From Quillaja saponaria (lineage: Eukaryota > Streptophyta > Magnoliopsida > Fabales > Quillajaceae), in contig CM055615.1 of the NCBI GenBank assembly GCA_029379385.1, positions 372,001 to 436,000 on the forward strand: a stretch of 64,000 bases of DNA, in the 5' to 3' direction. This document shows positions 45,241 through 55,837 of the stretch, in pieces. The notes under the pieces are model-generated. The model was given only the letters and a program-made list of their open reading frames with translations. It searched no databases and was not told the origin of the DNA. Position 1 is the stretch's first letter. Each line of letters opens with the position of its first letter. The position numbers and the translations under genes are program-made.

Positions 45241-45820
45241 AAAATTATTGCATATCCAAATATTTCTCATTGTGTTAATGTTGATGAGAACAAACTATAC
45301 GATCTGAAGAGTTGCGATTGTCATGTGTTTTTTTAGAAGTTGTTTCCATTGGTTACACATGGCTTTTTACCTAGCCAATGTGGATTGCGTTGATGCAATT
45401 AAGCCAATTTTTTGTTGACATATGTTAAACTGAGATAAATGTTGAGCATATGATCCAAGTGGAAGTTGAAATAATGTACAGATTGAAAATGATATATATT
45501 CCTAGATTTTTTGATTTAAAGGAGCATCTAATTCAGCATCTACTATATGAAATTATAGTTAAAGTCTTGAAGGCCTCATGCAATATTGTTGAATGTATCT
45601 ATTTGAAAGGTTTTGTAAAAACAAAAACATATTACATTGTTCAATATTCAATTCTTCATCAATAAATCATAATATAGTCACGATTTCTTAACAATTTGTT
45701 ATGTTTTTTTTTAATTATTAGATGCATGCATGATTTAAAGAGAAAAATTTAAGGCACGAGCAGAAAGTTTTATATGTCATGAGTACTTGATAGTAGAGGT
45801 TTCGAACTTCTTACTTGACC
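45241..45820 (+). mobile_element. CACTA TNP2 transposase fragment C
   Basis: 3' part only: LPLVTHGFLPSQCGLR-like region, VEVEIMYRLKMIYIP, FFDLKEHLIQHLLYEI, then the DLKRKI terminus (damaged near 45745). Closely similar to fragments B and E, so it was copied with the surrounding DNA. Confidence 0.82.
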
Positions 45821-46054
45821 TCTTTCCAAAGGATAATATTGTCCTAGATGCATGGCTATTCAATTTCAGTTTTTTCATACACTATTAAATAATTCTTTTA
45901 GTTTTGAACTCATTGACTCAAATATGAAAATAATTTCAACAAAGAGAAACTCATAACGCAAACAATTAAGCTCTAGTCGGATATAGTTCACGAGCATCTT
46001 TGCACCAGACTTACAAACTTTATTTCTTACACTTTCATTCATTGATTCATTCAT
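45821..46054. repeat. Short RLP upstream-module piece
   Basis: Matches 40475-40675 (AGGATAATATTGT, GATATAGTTCACGAGCATC), followed by about 45 bp of unmatched sequence. No gene. Confidence 0.55.
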
Positions 46055-46200
46055 TATGTTTTTTTTTTTTTTTAATTATTAGATGCATGCATGATTTAAA
46101 GAGAAAAATTTGCAATGAGGCACGAGTAGAAAGTTTTATATGTCATGAGTACTTGATAGAAGAGGTTTCGAACTTCTTACTTGACATATTGCATTACTCA
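46055..46200 (+). mobile_element. CACTA TNP2 transposase fragment D (terminal piece)
   Basis: Only the last conserved block (MHDLKRKICNEARVES, ICHEYLIEEVSNFLLDILHYS). It is the same 3' end as in fragments B and E, cut short on both sides. Confidence 0.75.
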
Positions 46201-47235
46201 AAATTCCCTTTACCTTTTCTTTCCTCTTCTTATCCCTTGAATATCTTTGCTTAAATTCCTGTTTTTAGACTTTGATGAATTAATGTTTGTTATATTTTCA
46301 GTACACCCTAACCCCGCCTGTATTGAGTTTTCTCAACAAAATCATTTTAGTCCAGATAAAGAAAGAAGACTTCCAGTACGTTAGCTTAAGCTAACGTAAA
46401 AATTTGTCAAAACTTAAGAAAAAATTCATGAAATTTGGCCATTTGACCCAAATAATTACAGAAATTCTATAAGTGTATCATAATTCGAAATATAATGATA
46501 AATTAACAGTTAAGACAAATAAGTGACAATCAGAATTAAACAAATCTCAGCTAAAAAACTATGAGAAATCAATATCAGAAATAAAGGTGATGTAAAACTA
46601 GTGTTTTCTTATATATAGAAATATCCAAAGAAAAGTGATACTTTCATACATCTTAATAGGAGTGACTGTGACAGCATGAAAGAAGCCGGTCTCTCATGGA
46701 AATTGTAATGCGAGAAGACTAGGCAGAGGGAAAGAGAAGACTTCTGAGTTCTTAAATTTTTTTGGAGGATTATAAGGGAATCTAAGACAACCTTAGATTT
46801 AGATTAAGTAAACAACCAAAGAATGGGACCCATTCAGAGTCTCTGTCTTATCTTACTAGACCTCTAATCCAAAGGATAATGTCCTAAATGCACGGCTATT
46901 CAATTTCAGTTTTTGACTTTTTTTCATATTATATTAAATAATCCTTGCTCATTGACTCTATCTTTTTCAATAATTTTAATGATCAAAATGAAAATTACAA
47001 CGAAGAGAAACACATAACACAAACAATTAAGCACTAGTCGAGTTTTTAACACATAGCTCACCGGCATATTTACGCACTAGCTAATATTAGTATTTAATAA
47101 CAAATTACGTCTACTTGCAATAAAAAAAAAACTCACATGTCCCCGGGGACCAAAGCCCAATATTTCTTTGGTATTTAGGGCTTTCTGTTTCAACAACTAC
47201 AAATAACATGTAATAGGGGTTAAAATTTACTTTAC
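46201..47235. repeat. RLP upstream module copy, truncated
   Basis: Matches 54370-55240 and 62690-63390, including CTAGGCAGAGGGAAAGAGAAG near 46719. It lacks the SINE-like head that is present in the 4.5, 40.0 and 44.1-kb copies. It ends at a TNP2 junction near 47236. No gene. Confidence 0.6.
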
Positions 47236-47830
47236 CAATAATTGTGTTAATGTTGATGAGAAAAAACTATACAATATAAAGAGTCGTGTTTGCATGTGTT
47301 TTTTCAGAAGTTGTTTCCATTGGTTATGCATGACTTTTTACCTAGCCAACGTGGATTGCATTGATACAATTGAGCCAATTTTTTGTTGACATATGTTAAA
47401 CTAAGATAAATGTTGAGCATATGATTCAAGTGAAAGTTGAAATAATGTACAGATTGAAAATAATATATATTCCTAATTTATTTATTTATTTATAGGAGCA
47501 TTTAACTCTACATCTATTATATGAAATTAAAGTTAAAGTCATGAAGGCCTCATGCAATATTGTTGAATGTATCTATTTGAAAAGTTTTGTAAAACAAAAA
47601 AAAATTACATTGTTCAATATTTAATTCTTCATCAATAAATCATAATATAGTCACGATTTCTTAACAATCTGTTATGTTTTTTTGTAAATTATTAGATGCA
47701 TGCATGAGTTCAAGAGAAAAATTTGCAATAAGGCACGAGTAGAAAGTTTTATATATCATGAGTACTTGATAGAAGAGGTTTCAAACTTCTTACTTGACAT
47801 ATTGCATTACTCAATGTGAGGCAGCCAAAC
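47236..47830 (+). mobile_element. CACTA TNP2 transposase fragment E
   Basis: Same 3' portion as C (VNVDEKKLYN, LPLVMHDFLPSQRGL-like, VEIMYRLKII, then the HEFKRKICNKARVESF terminus), with stops. Immediately downstream begins the DNA that leads into RLP3. Confidence 0.82.
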
Positions 47831-48383
47831 TTTGATAAATCATAGTAAGCCTCCGACCCCAACAAGGGGTTTTTGACATACTTTAGTCCAAGTTGGCAAC
47901 TAGTGTTTATGGAAAAATTAAATGAGGAAAGAAAAATATCTCAAATGTTGAGATTGACGTTGAACTAATTTTGACACACAGGTCCACAAGTGATGGGTCA
48001 TCACTCATCCCCAATTTATTGGAATTTCTTATTCTTAAATTAGACTGTAGACTAAAGGCACCCTGACTGAGATTAATAAAAGCAGCCAGTCTCTGATGGA
48101 AATTTAATGAAAAGAGAAGACTTGTGAATTCTGATGAGGATAAAAAGAGTTTTAACAGAAGCTTAGATTAGCAAACAGCCATAGAATAGGACCCATCAGA
48201 ATCGATGGCTTGTCTTACTTGAGCTCTAATTATTTGAATAAACACAAAACATGTACATAGCTTGCGGTTTCCTTGTTGAATGTTCCTTTATATAACAATT
48301 CATCCTTCTGAAACTACTATAGTTTTCCTCACTTCTTCTATCTTCAATTATATGGTTGTGGGTATCTTTTGCAATCGCCTCCA
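47831..48383 (+). promoter_or_regulatory. RLP3 upstream region and leader
   Basis: Contains a piece of RLP spacer (47940-48035), then the upstream segment shared with RLP1 and RLP2. A TATA-like TTTATATAAC lies at 48287-48296, 88 nt before the RLP3 ATG, in a suitable place for a core promoter with a short leader. The leader includes a short upstream frame (48352-48387). Promoter activity is inferred from position and motif. Confidence 0.45.
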
Positions 48384-48387
48384 ATGA
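48352..48387 (+). promoter_or_regulatory. Upstream frame overlapping the RLP3 start (ATGA)
   Basis: ATG 48352 starts an 11-codon frame (MVVGIFCNRLQ) whose stop TGA (48385-48387) overlaps the RLP3 ATG (48384-48386). If the transcript begins upstream of 48352, ribosomes would meet this ATG first and reach RLP3 by leaky scanning or reinitiation. Confidence 0.45.
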
Positions 48388-51300
48388 GAATTCAATTAGT
48401 TCAATGGATTTTCTTGGTGTCCTTTTACATAATATACCTCAGCATGGAAACCTCTGTGGTCTGTGCCAGTTGTCTTGGGGATCAGCAGTCCTTGTTGCTC
48501 CAACTGAGGAGCAACCTCACTTTCAGTCCTGAAACATCCAATAAACTGGTGCAGTGGAATCCAATTCTTGATTGCTGTAATTGGACGGGTGTAACCTGCA
48601 ATGAGGGGCTTGTTACTGGTCTTGACCTTAACCAAGAATTTATAACTGGGGGGATTGGCAATTCAAGTAGTCTATTCAATCTCCAATTTCTTCAGAATTT
48701 GAATTTAGCTTATAATAGCTTCAACACTGAAATTCCAACTGGGCTTTCCAAGCTAACGAAATTAGAGTTTCTTAATTTGTCAAATGCTGGATTTATGGGG
48801 CAGATTCCAATTGAGATTTCTCAGCTCACAAGGTTGGTTACTCTTGATATTTCTACACTTTTTTACTTATCTGACTCCCTGTTGAAACTTGAGAATCCAA
48901 ATCTACCAATGCTTGTTCAAAACCTAACTGAAATCACAGAGCTATATCTGGATGGTGTGAATATATCAGCCCAGGGAAATGAATGGTGCTCTGCTGTTTC
49001 GTCATTGCCTAACCTTCAAGTGCTGAGCTTGTCTAGGTGCAGCCTCTCAGGACCTATTGATTCTACACTAGCAAGGCTTAAGTATCTCTCTATAATTCGT
49101 TTGGATGAGAACAAATTGTTAGCTCCTATACCAGAATTCTTTGGAAAATTTTCAAATTTGAAAATCCTGAGTCTTAGTTCATGTGGGATGACTGGAATAT
49201 TCCCAGCAATTATCTTCCAGGTACAATCACTATTTTTTCTTGACATATCAAATAATCAGGATCTTCATGGTTTTTTATCAGATTTTCCACAAAATGGATC
49301 TCTTCAGACCTTAGTGATAACTGGCTCAAATTTCTCTGGAGAGTTATCAGCTTCTATAAGTAATCTAAGGCAATTATCCAGACTACAACTTTCCGGTTGC
49401 CAATTTAATGGGTCACTTACAAATTCCATATCAAACCTCGCCGAACTTGTTTATTTGGACTTGTCATTTAATAAATTTACAGGTCAGATACCATTGTTTG
49501 GAATATCCAAGAAATTAACTCATATAGATCTCTCTCGTAATGACTTAACCGGTGCAATACCATCTGGTAACTTGAAAGGTCTCCTAAATCTCATTTACAT
49601 AGACTTGCGGTATAATTCCCTCAATGGGAGCATCCCCGCATCTCTGTTTGCACTCCCATCACTGCAGAGCATTCAGCTCTCCTACAACCAATTTGATGGT
49701 CATTTGAATGAGTTTTCAAATGTTTCCTATTTAGCTATTGATACCCTGGACTTAAGCAGCAACAAGTTAGAAGGGCCTATTCCCAAGTCTATCTTTGAGC
49801 TGAAAAGACTTGTTGAGCTCCAACTTTCCTCAAACAAGTTCAATGGGACCTTAGATCTGCATATGATTTGGAAGCTTCAAAATCTTAGCTCTCTGGTCCT
49901 TTCACACAACAACTTGTCCATCATTGCAAGTGTTCCTGATAAGCATCGCCTGTCTTTCTTTCCTAATATGAGCATTCTAAACTTGGCTTCCTGTAAGTTG
50001 GGTGCATTCCCTTATTTCTTGAGAAATCAATCCTTGTTGGGGAATCTAGATCTCTCAAACAACCAAGTCCAAGGAAAAATACCCACCTGGATTTGGAAGC
50101 TTGATTTTCTCTTACAATTGAATCTGTCTTACAATTTTCTGACAGATTGGGAAGGGCCGTTGCAGAATGCTAATCCCAATTTAATTGTTCTTGACCTTCA
50201 CTCCAACCAACTACAAGGGCCAATTCCTATTTTTCCGCAAAACATCACCTATTTGGACTACTCAAGCAACAATTTCAGCTCTGTCCTTCCACATGACATT
50301 GGCAATTACATCTATTTGACTGTCTTCTTTTCTCTTTCAAGAAATAACTTCAGTGGGAACATCCCTGAATCCATCTGCAACACTACAAGTCTTCAAGTTC
50401 TTGATCTTTCTCATAATAACTTTAGTGGCACGATTCCACAGTGTTTAACAAGATTGAATGATACTCTTGGGGTATTGAATCTGCGGAAAAACAATCTTAC
50501 TGGATACATCCCAGATATATTTCCAGCTACATGTCTTCTGCAGACTCTAGATCTCCATGGAAATCAATTAGGTGGACCTGTTCCCGTGTCTCTGTCCAAA
50601 TGCAGGGCATTAGAGGTGCTAGACCTTGGAGAGAATCAGATCATTGATACCTTTCCATGTCCATTGAAGAAAATATCCACACTCCGTGTCCTGGTTTTGA
50701 GGAAAAACAAATTTCATGGACCCATTGAATGTCGTGAGATTAATAGTACTTGGCAGATGCTTCAAATTGTTGATTTAGCTTTCAACAATTTTACTGGTAA
50801 ACTACCAGGGAAATCCTTGAAAACCTGGGATGCAATGATGCCTGATGAGGATGAAACCCAATCACAGCTCAATCATATCCAATTTGAGGTCCTTAAATAC
50901 ACTCAAGTATATTATCAGGATGCAGTGACAGTTACTAGCAAAGGTCAAGAGATGAATCTGGTTAAGATTCAGAGAGTCTTCACTTCATTAGATTTCTCAT
51001 CCAACCAATTTGAAGGGCCCATACCAGAAGAGGTAATGCATTTTAAAGCACTCTATGCCCTAAACTTGTCACATAATGCTATCTCTGGCCATATCCCATC
51101 ATCCATAGGGAATCTGAAACAGCTGGAGTCCTTGGACCTGTCAAGGAACAATTTTGGGGGGGAAATTCCCCCAGAGCTGGCAAGTCTAAATTTCCTTTCA
51201 TTCCTAAACCTCTCTTTCAATCATCTGGTGGGAAGAATTCCAACAAGTACTCAGCTTCAATCATTTCCGCCTCATTCTTTCCATGGCAATGAAGGGTTAT

Positions 51301-51590
51301 GTGGACCACCATCATCAAAAAATTGCACAAGTGAGGAAGCAGCACCACCTGCAGATGAAAAGGCTCATTCAAAGTCTAAGAGTGCAATCGATTGGAATTT
51401 CATAAGTGCTGAACTGGGTTTTACTTTCGGCTTAGGACTTGTTATTGGGCCCCTTTTGTTTTGGAAAAGATGGAGGATGTGGTACTGCAAATTTGTTGAT
51501 AGCTTACTCTGCAGGATCTTCCCTCAGCTGTATCTTGAATATCAAAGTTACAGAGGACAAACATACACAATTTTGAGGTGGAGGAGTTAG
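48384..51590 (+). CDS. RLP3: intact Ve1-type LRR receptor-like protein, short tail
   Basis: Single-exon frame of 1068 codons. Start chosen at the family's conserved ATG (MRIQLVQWIFLVSFYIIYLS), not at in-frame upstream codons that lack ATG. Signal peptide about 1-29; LRRNT cap with CLGDQQSLLLQLRSNL and DCCNWTGVTC; a long series of extracellular plant-type LRRs (LxxLxxLxLSxNxFxGxIP); a non-LRR island with YYQDAVTVTSKG before the last LRRs; C-terminal cap NEGLCGPPSSKNC at about 969-981; membrane helix about 1008-1027 with GFTFGLGLVIG, giving GxxxG-type spacing; basic WKRWRMW and a ~40-residue cytoplasmic tail ending TILRWRS. No kinase domain. Proteins of this class recognise extracellular ligands, often from pathogens, and signal with co-receptor kinases such as SOBIR1 and BAK1. 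The ligand is unknown. Confidence 0.95.
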   Translation: MRIQLVQWIFLVSFYIIYLSMETSVVCASCLGDQQSLLLQLRSNLTFSPETSNKLVQWNPILDCCNWTGVTCNEGLVTGLDLNQEFITGGIGNSSSLFNLQFLQNLNLAYNSFNTEIPTGLSKLTKLEFLNLSNAGFMGQIPIEISQLTRLVTLDISTLFYLSDSLLKLENPNLPMLVQNLTEITELYLDGVNISAQGNEWCSAVSSLPNLQVLSLSRCSLSGPIDSTLARLKYLSIIRLDENKLLAPIPEFFGKFSNLKILSLSSCGMTGIFPAIIFQVQSLFFLDISNNQDLHGFLSDFPQNGSLQTLVITGSNFSGELSASISNLRQLSRLQLSGCQFNGSLTNSISNLAELVYLDLSFNKFTGQIPLFGISKKLTHIDLSRNDLTGAIPSGNLKGLLNLIYIDLRYNSLNGSIPASLFALPSLQSIQLSYNQFDGHLNEFSNVSYLAIDTLDLSSNKLEGPIPKSIFELKRLVELQLSSNKFNGTLDLHMIWKLQNLSSLVLSHNNLSIIASVPDKHRLSFFPNMSILNLASCKLGAFPYFLRNQSLLGNLDLSNNQVQGKIPTWIWKLDFLLQLNLSYNFLTDWEGPLQNANPNLIVLDLHSNQLQGPIPIFPQNITYLDYSSNNFSSVLPHDIGNYIYLTVFFSLSRNNFSGNIPESICNTTSLQVLDLSHNNFSGTIPQCLTRLNDTLGVLNLRKNNLTGYIPDIFPATCLLQTLDLHGNQLGGPVPVSLSKCRALEVLDLGENQIIDTFPCPLKKISTLRVLVLRKNKFHGPIECREINSTWQMLQIVDLAFNNFTGKLPGKSLKTWDAMMPDEDETQSQLNHIQFEVLKYTQVYYQDAVTVTSKGQEMNLVKIQRVFTSLDFSSNQFEGPIPEEVMHFKALYALNLSHNAISGHIPSSIGNLKQLESLDLSRNNFGGEIPPELASLNFLSFLNLSFNHLVGRIPTSTQLQSFPPHSFHGNEGLCGPPSSKNCTSEEAAPPADEKAHSKSKSAIDWNFISAELGFTFGLGLVIGPLLFWKRWRMWYCKFVDSLLCRIFPQLYLEYQSYRGQTYTILRWRS

Positions 51591-54221
51591 GATCTTACTA
51601 AGGAGCATTGCAGGCTTGCAGCCAATGTAATGATTATTATTTGTTTAGTAAATAGTGGCCTAAACAATAAGTATATGCACGTATAGAAGCTCTCCCACAC
51701 TTTGCCTAATTTTGAAATCCTTGGATCTTTTTCTCTTTTTTCTTGCCTTCGTCATTATTTATCGTTCCATATTTTATAAATGAGCAAATTACACTATTAT
51801 TGTTTGATGTAATAATGCTAAGCAAATTGTAGGGAAATCAAGTTTCTTTCTTTTTTTTAGATAAATAAAAAGTTAATGGAGTTAAAAAATAATTTTATAA
51901 ATAATTAATAAATAATCCTGATTATTTTCAAAACACTAAAAAGTTTTATTTTCTCTATTCATTGAATTTTTAATACTTACTCTTTTCTATGTCGCGCTAT
52001 ACGATTTTTTCTTAATAATAATACATTATTTAGTCTTAATATTTAAATTTTAATATATTCTTTGTAATAAAATACAAAAGAAAATCTTCATACATGTATA
52101 AGTAAAATTGAATTTTTTTTTAGTGAATCTTCCATGAGAAAAATAAAATTTATTAGTATCATTAAAATTTATCAAGTCATGCTATAACTTTACAAGGCAA
52201 ATAAGTTGTACTACTAAAACTAATTTCAAATGAATCTTATTTTATAAATTAAATTTTTGACCACTTCCACTTATTGTATTTAGTATTTTTAATGTCTAAA
52301 ATACAATTTCGTATAATATTTTTAAAAAAAACAATAACATAAATGTTAAAAACTAATAAATTTATGATATAATCATTAAATAAAGAATAAAAAATTTAAA
52401 AATTAATAACATGTTTTCATTTTCTCATTTCAGAGTTTTTTTTTTAAAAAAAAATTAAAGAAAAGGAAATTATTTTAATTAATTTATATGGATCAATTTT
52501 TTTTTCTACGAACTTATCTTATAAATTCATATAAATTTATATATTTAGATCATTCATATTATAAATAAATAAAAGAAAACAAATCCAACATTTTATTGAT
52601 TTCAAATTCTGAAACTTAGTTTTACTTATAAATGTGTATTATTTTTTTTCAATAAAAATAATATGTTGAAAACGTTATAATAATCATAATATATTGATAT
52701 TTAGAAGGAAAAAATAACTAGAAAAAAGTAGAGAAAACTTAGAAAAAGTAAGTATTTAGAGAAAATTAAAAATAATACTTTCTACTATTTTAAAAATAAA
52801 ATTAAGATTTTTAAATATTTTTTTAACACCATTAAATTTTTATCCATCTTAAAAAGGGGAGTACCAAGTTTCCCAAATTTTGAAATGAACCTTAGAGATG
52901 AGAGTTTAATTTGCTCATCATAAATTCATCCATAAAATTGGTTGTCCCTATTTATTATTTGTAATATTTGAATTTCATTGAAGTTTGTGTCCACCGGTAA
53001 TATCAAATAATATAAACATTTCCCACTTTTACTGTAAAATAAAACAAGTGGATAGTTGTGTTAACTTAATTTATCAATTCAAATTCATTTTGATCCGAAT
53101 ATGATAGAGATTATATTTCAATTCAAATTGTGTTTCATAAATCATTCAGTCATAGATAATCCTAATTCACATAAATCATATATTTGATCTAATTTAGTAG
53201 ATCAAATTATCATTCTAACAGAAAATTTTTAAGAATTTTCTCTAATGTTGCTGTAGTTAGAGAAGACTGTACTTTTTTTATAACTATTGTAGCTATGCAA
53301 ATATTCATGACCTCGCTTAATAGATTCTTAATTAGATTTCTGTTTTACCTTTTTTCTTTATTTTTCAAAACGTGTATGTTCATTTGTAGAATAAAACAAA
53401 GACTTTCAAATGCCTCCAACCTAGTTTTTCAAGTCAAGGTTTGGAGATGTATATATACATATATATATATATATAACACCATTATTACATTATATTTGAA
53501 AATTCAATTGATATGGATATTGATTCCTACCGGTTACTGATAATTAAGCATTGAAGTGAACCATGAAAAAAAGAGGTGCGAAAAGACAATGACTCCCCAT
53601 GACACTAGAAATTAAAAATTTTAGTAAAATATAGAGAGTGAAAAGACAATGTTGCTTAGTTACTGTCACATAACAATTCTGATCTCGGATGGGTCATCCC
53701 AACAGCATAAGAAAAACCCTTGAAGAATCTTGTATGAGTTTAATTAATTGGAATTTGTTAAGTGTTGGGATTTGCTTTTGGCTTAAGTTCAACTTTTGTT
53801 TTGAAAATAAAAATAAAAATGGAGTGGAGGAATTATCTAGTAGTTTAAGATATTCACACGAGTTCAAGGTTGAGTTTGTTAACGTATACAATACACAAGT
53901 ATTATGTATATACATTATATTATAAAATTTAATCATTAGAGTCAGTGAGACTTTGATATCAAATGAGACTATAAATAAATTTTGATAACTGGAAAAAACA
54001 TATTTCTCAAAAAGAAAAATATAGTGAGAATTAAGGTCATGAATTTCATAAGCTTCCCTACCATACTTTTCAAGTCAATGGTTTTGGCTTTTTGGTACTT
54101 TATTTTAGTCAGAAGTTGGTATTAAAGTAACCTTGAAATTTTGTCCTTGTTTCCTCTTTCTTTCTTTCATTTTCTTCCCATTTGTGCACGATAATTGGAC
54201 TAGAAATATTTGTTCATTTAG
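51591..54221. repeat. RLP3 downstream module
   Basis: No gene is seen. Starts with a 3' UTR-like stretch; from 51660 (AACAATAAGTATAT) to the end it aligns in order with 59925-62525 downstream of RLP4. It carries the empty site of the CDPK retrogene (52543-52550), a (TA)n tract near 53455-53475, a decayed RLP scrap (53690-53850) and the empty SINE site at its end. Confidence 0.7.
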
Positions 54222-55833
54222 TCATTCATGAGAGATACTTATTCAAAATAGCAAATTAAAGGCATTACTTAATTCTCCGGTTTCCCATGTATTCCTAAAA
54301 AAGGCACTCTGATTTTTTTAATCAAAACAAAAATAAAATCGAAATTGGGATTTCAACCAGCTATGCTGTATTCCCATTCCCTTTCCTTTCCTTTCCTTTC
54401 CTACCCCCCGAATACCTTTGCTCAAATTCCTGTTTTTAGACTTTGATGGATTAATGTTTGTTATATTTGTAGTACACTCTAACTCCACCTGTATTGAGTT
54501 TTCTCAACAAAATCATTTTAGTCCAAATAAAGAAGGAAGAGTCTCAATATGTTAAAAGTTAAAGTAAAAATTTGTCAAAACTTGAAGAAAAACTCTTGAA
54601 ATTTGGCCATTTGACCCAAATAATTACAAAAGATCATATTTGTGAATCATAATTCGAAATATAATGATAAAAGCAGTTAAGACAAATAAGTAACAATCAG
54701 ACTGTTTAAGTCTCAGCAAAAAAAGTATGTGAAATCAATATTACAAATAAAGGTGCTGTAAAATTAGTATTTTCTTATATATATAGAAATATTCAAAGAA
54801 AAGTGATAGACTGTATGAAAGAAGCCAGTCTTTCATGGAAATTGTAATGCAAGAAGACTAGGCAGAGGGAAAGAGAAGACTCCTGAGTTCTTAAATTTTT
54901 TGGAGGATTATAAGGAAATCTAAGAGACCTTAGGTTAAGTAAACAACTAAAGAATAGGGACTCATTCACAGTCTTTGCCTTATCTTACTGGAGCTCTGAT
55001 CCAAAGACTAATTGTCCTAAATGCACGGCTAATCAATTTCTATTTTTGACTTTTTTTCTTATATTAAATAATTCTTGTAGTGAGCTCATTGACCCAATCT
55101 TTTTTCAATAATTTTAATGACGAAAACGAAAATTACAACGAAGAGAAATTTATAACACAAACAGTTAAGTATTAGTCGAGTCCTTTAACACATAACTAAC
55201 TCACAGGTACAAATAACTTGAAATATAAGTTAAAATTTACTTTACCAATAATTTTTCTTTCTAGCCCAAACTTTTGCAAGTAATAAAAGATATGATTTTT
55301 AAGAACTTCTTCTAGGAGTTAGTTGAACATGTGAAATATTCAAAAGGAGAGATTTAACTGTCAGAGAATCAGATAGATTAGTCTTTAATTTCTTCAAAAC
55401 CCAGCAGAGTCGTTGGATTTGAATATTATAAACTTGCAGTTATAAATCTCAGAAGCTACAGAAAAGTCATCAAGAATTAAAAAAAAGGCCGACAAAGAAA
55501 CGCGTCCAAATACAGAAACAAAACAGCTGACTACTAACGTTATAAAAATACATACAAACGCGGTTTATTTTGACGGCATTTACCTCTGACCATCTATCCA
55601 ATTCTGTTCCAAAACCTCTCATTGTTCCTTGTTCTGCTTCTTTTTCTTCCTCTGCCTCCCAGTCTACACTTTCGGTGACCGTTGCTTTCCAAACCCAGTA
55701 TTTGTGTCTGCCACAAGTTTCACTCAAAGGAATGACAGATTATGTTGATGGGTGTTCACCCTTCTGAAAACTATATAGTTTTCCTTACTTTTTCTATCTT
55801 CAATTATATGGGTGTCTTTTGCAATCTCCTCCA
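54222..55833 (+). promoter_or_regulatory. RLP4 upstream module, promoter and leader
   Basis: Aligns with 62525-63969 ahead of RLP5. Features near the gene: GAAACGCGTCC at about 55498-55508, whose ACGCGT fits the CGCG box bound by CAMTA factors; a TATA-like TATAAAAATA at 55541-55550; a GA/CT-rich leader with TTCTTTTTCTTCCTCTGCC near 55640; and two short upstream frames, 55732-55767 (MTDYVDGCSPF) and 55808-55837. The TATA-like site is present before RLP5 but changed in the orphan copies at 5070 and 40950, which carry CACAAATACA instead. Regulation by these motifs is inference. Confidence 0.5.
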
Positions 55834-55837
55834 ATGA
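55808..55837 (+). promoter_or_regulatory. Upstream frame overlapping the RLP4 start (ATGA)
   Basis: ATG 55808 opens MGVFCNLLQ and stops at TGA 55835-55837, overlapping the RLP4 ATG 55834-55836. Same geometry as at RLP2, RLP3 and RLP5. Confidence 0.45.

Noticed and set aside
55470..55767. Frames on both strands in the RLP4 leader (65 and 85 codons), repeated before RLP5
   Set aside because: The plus-strand frame has no ATG except the short MTDYVDGCSPF stretch. The minus-strand frame is the shadow of the pyrimidine-rich leader. Their repetition reflects duplication of the promoter module.
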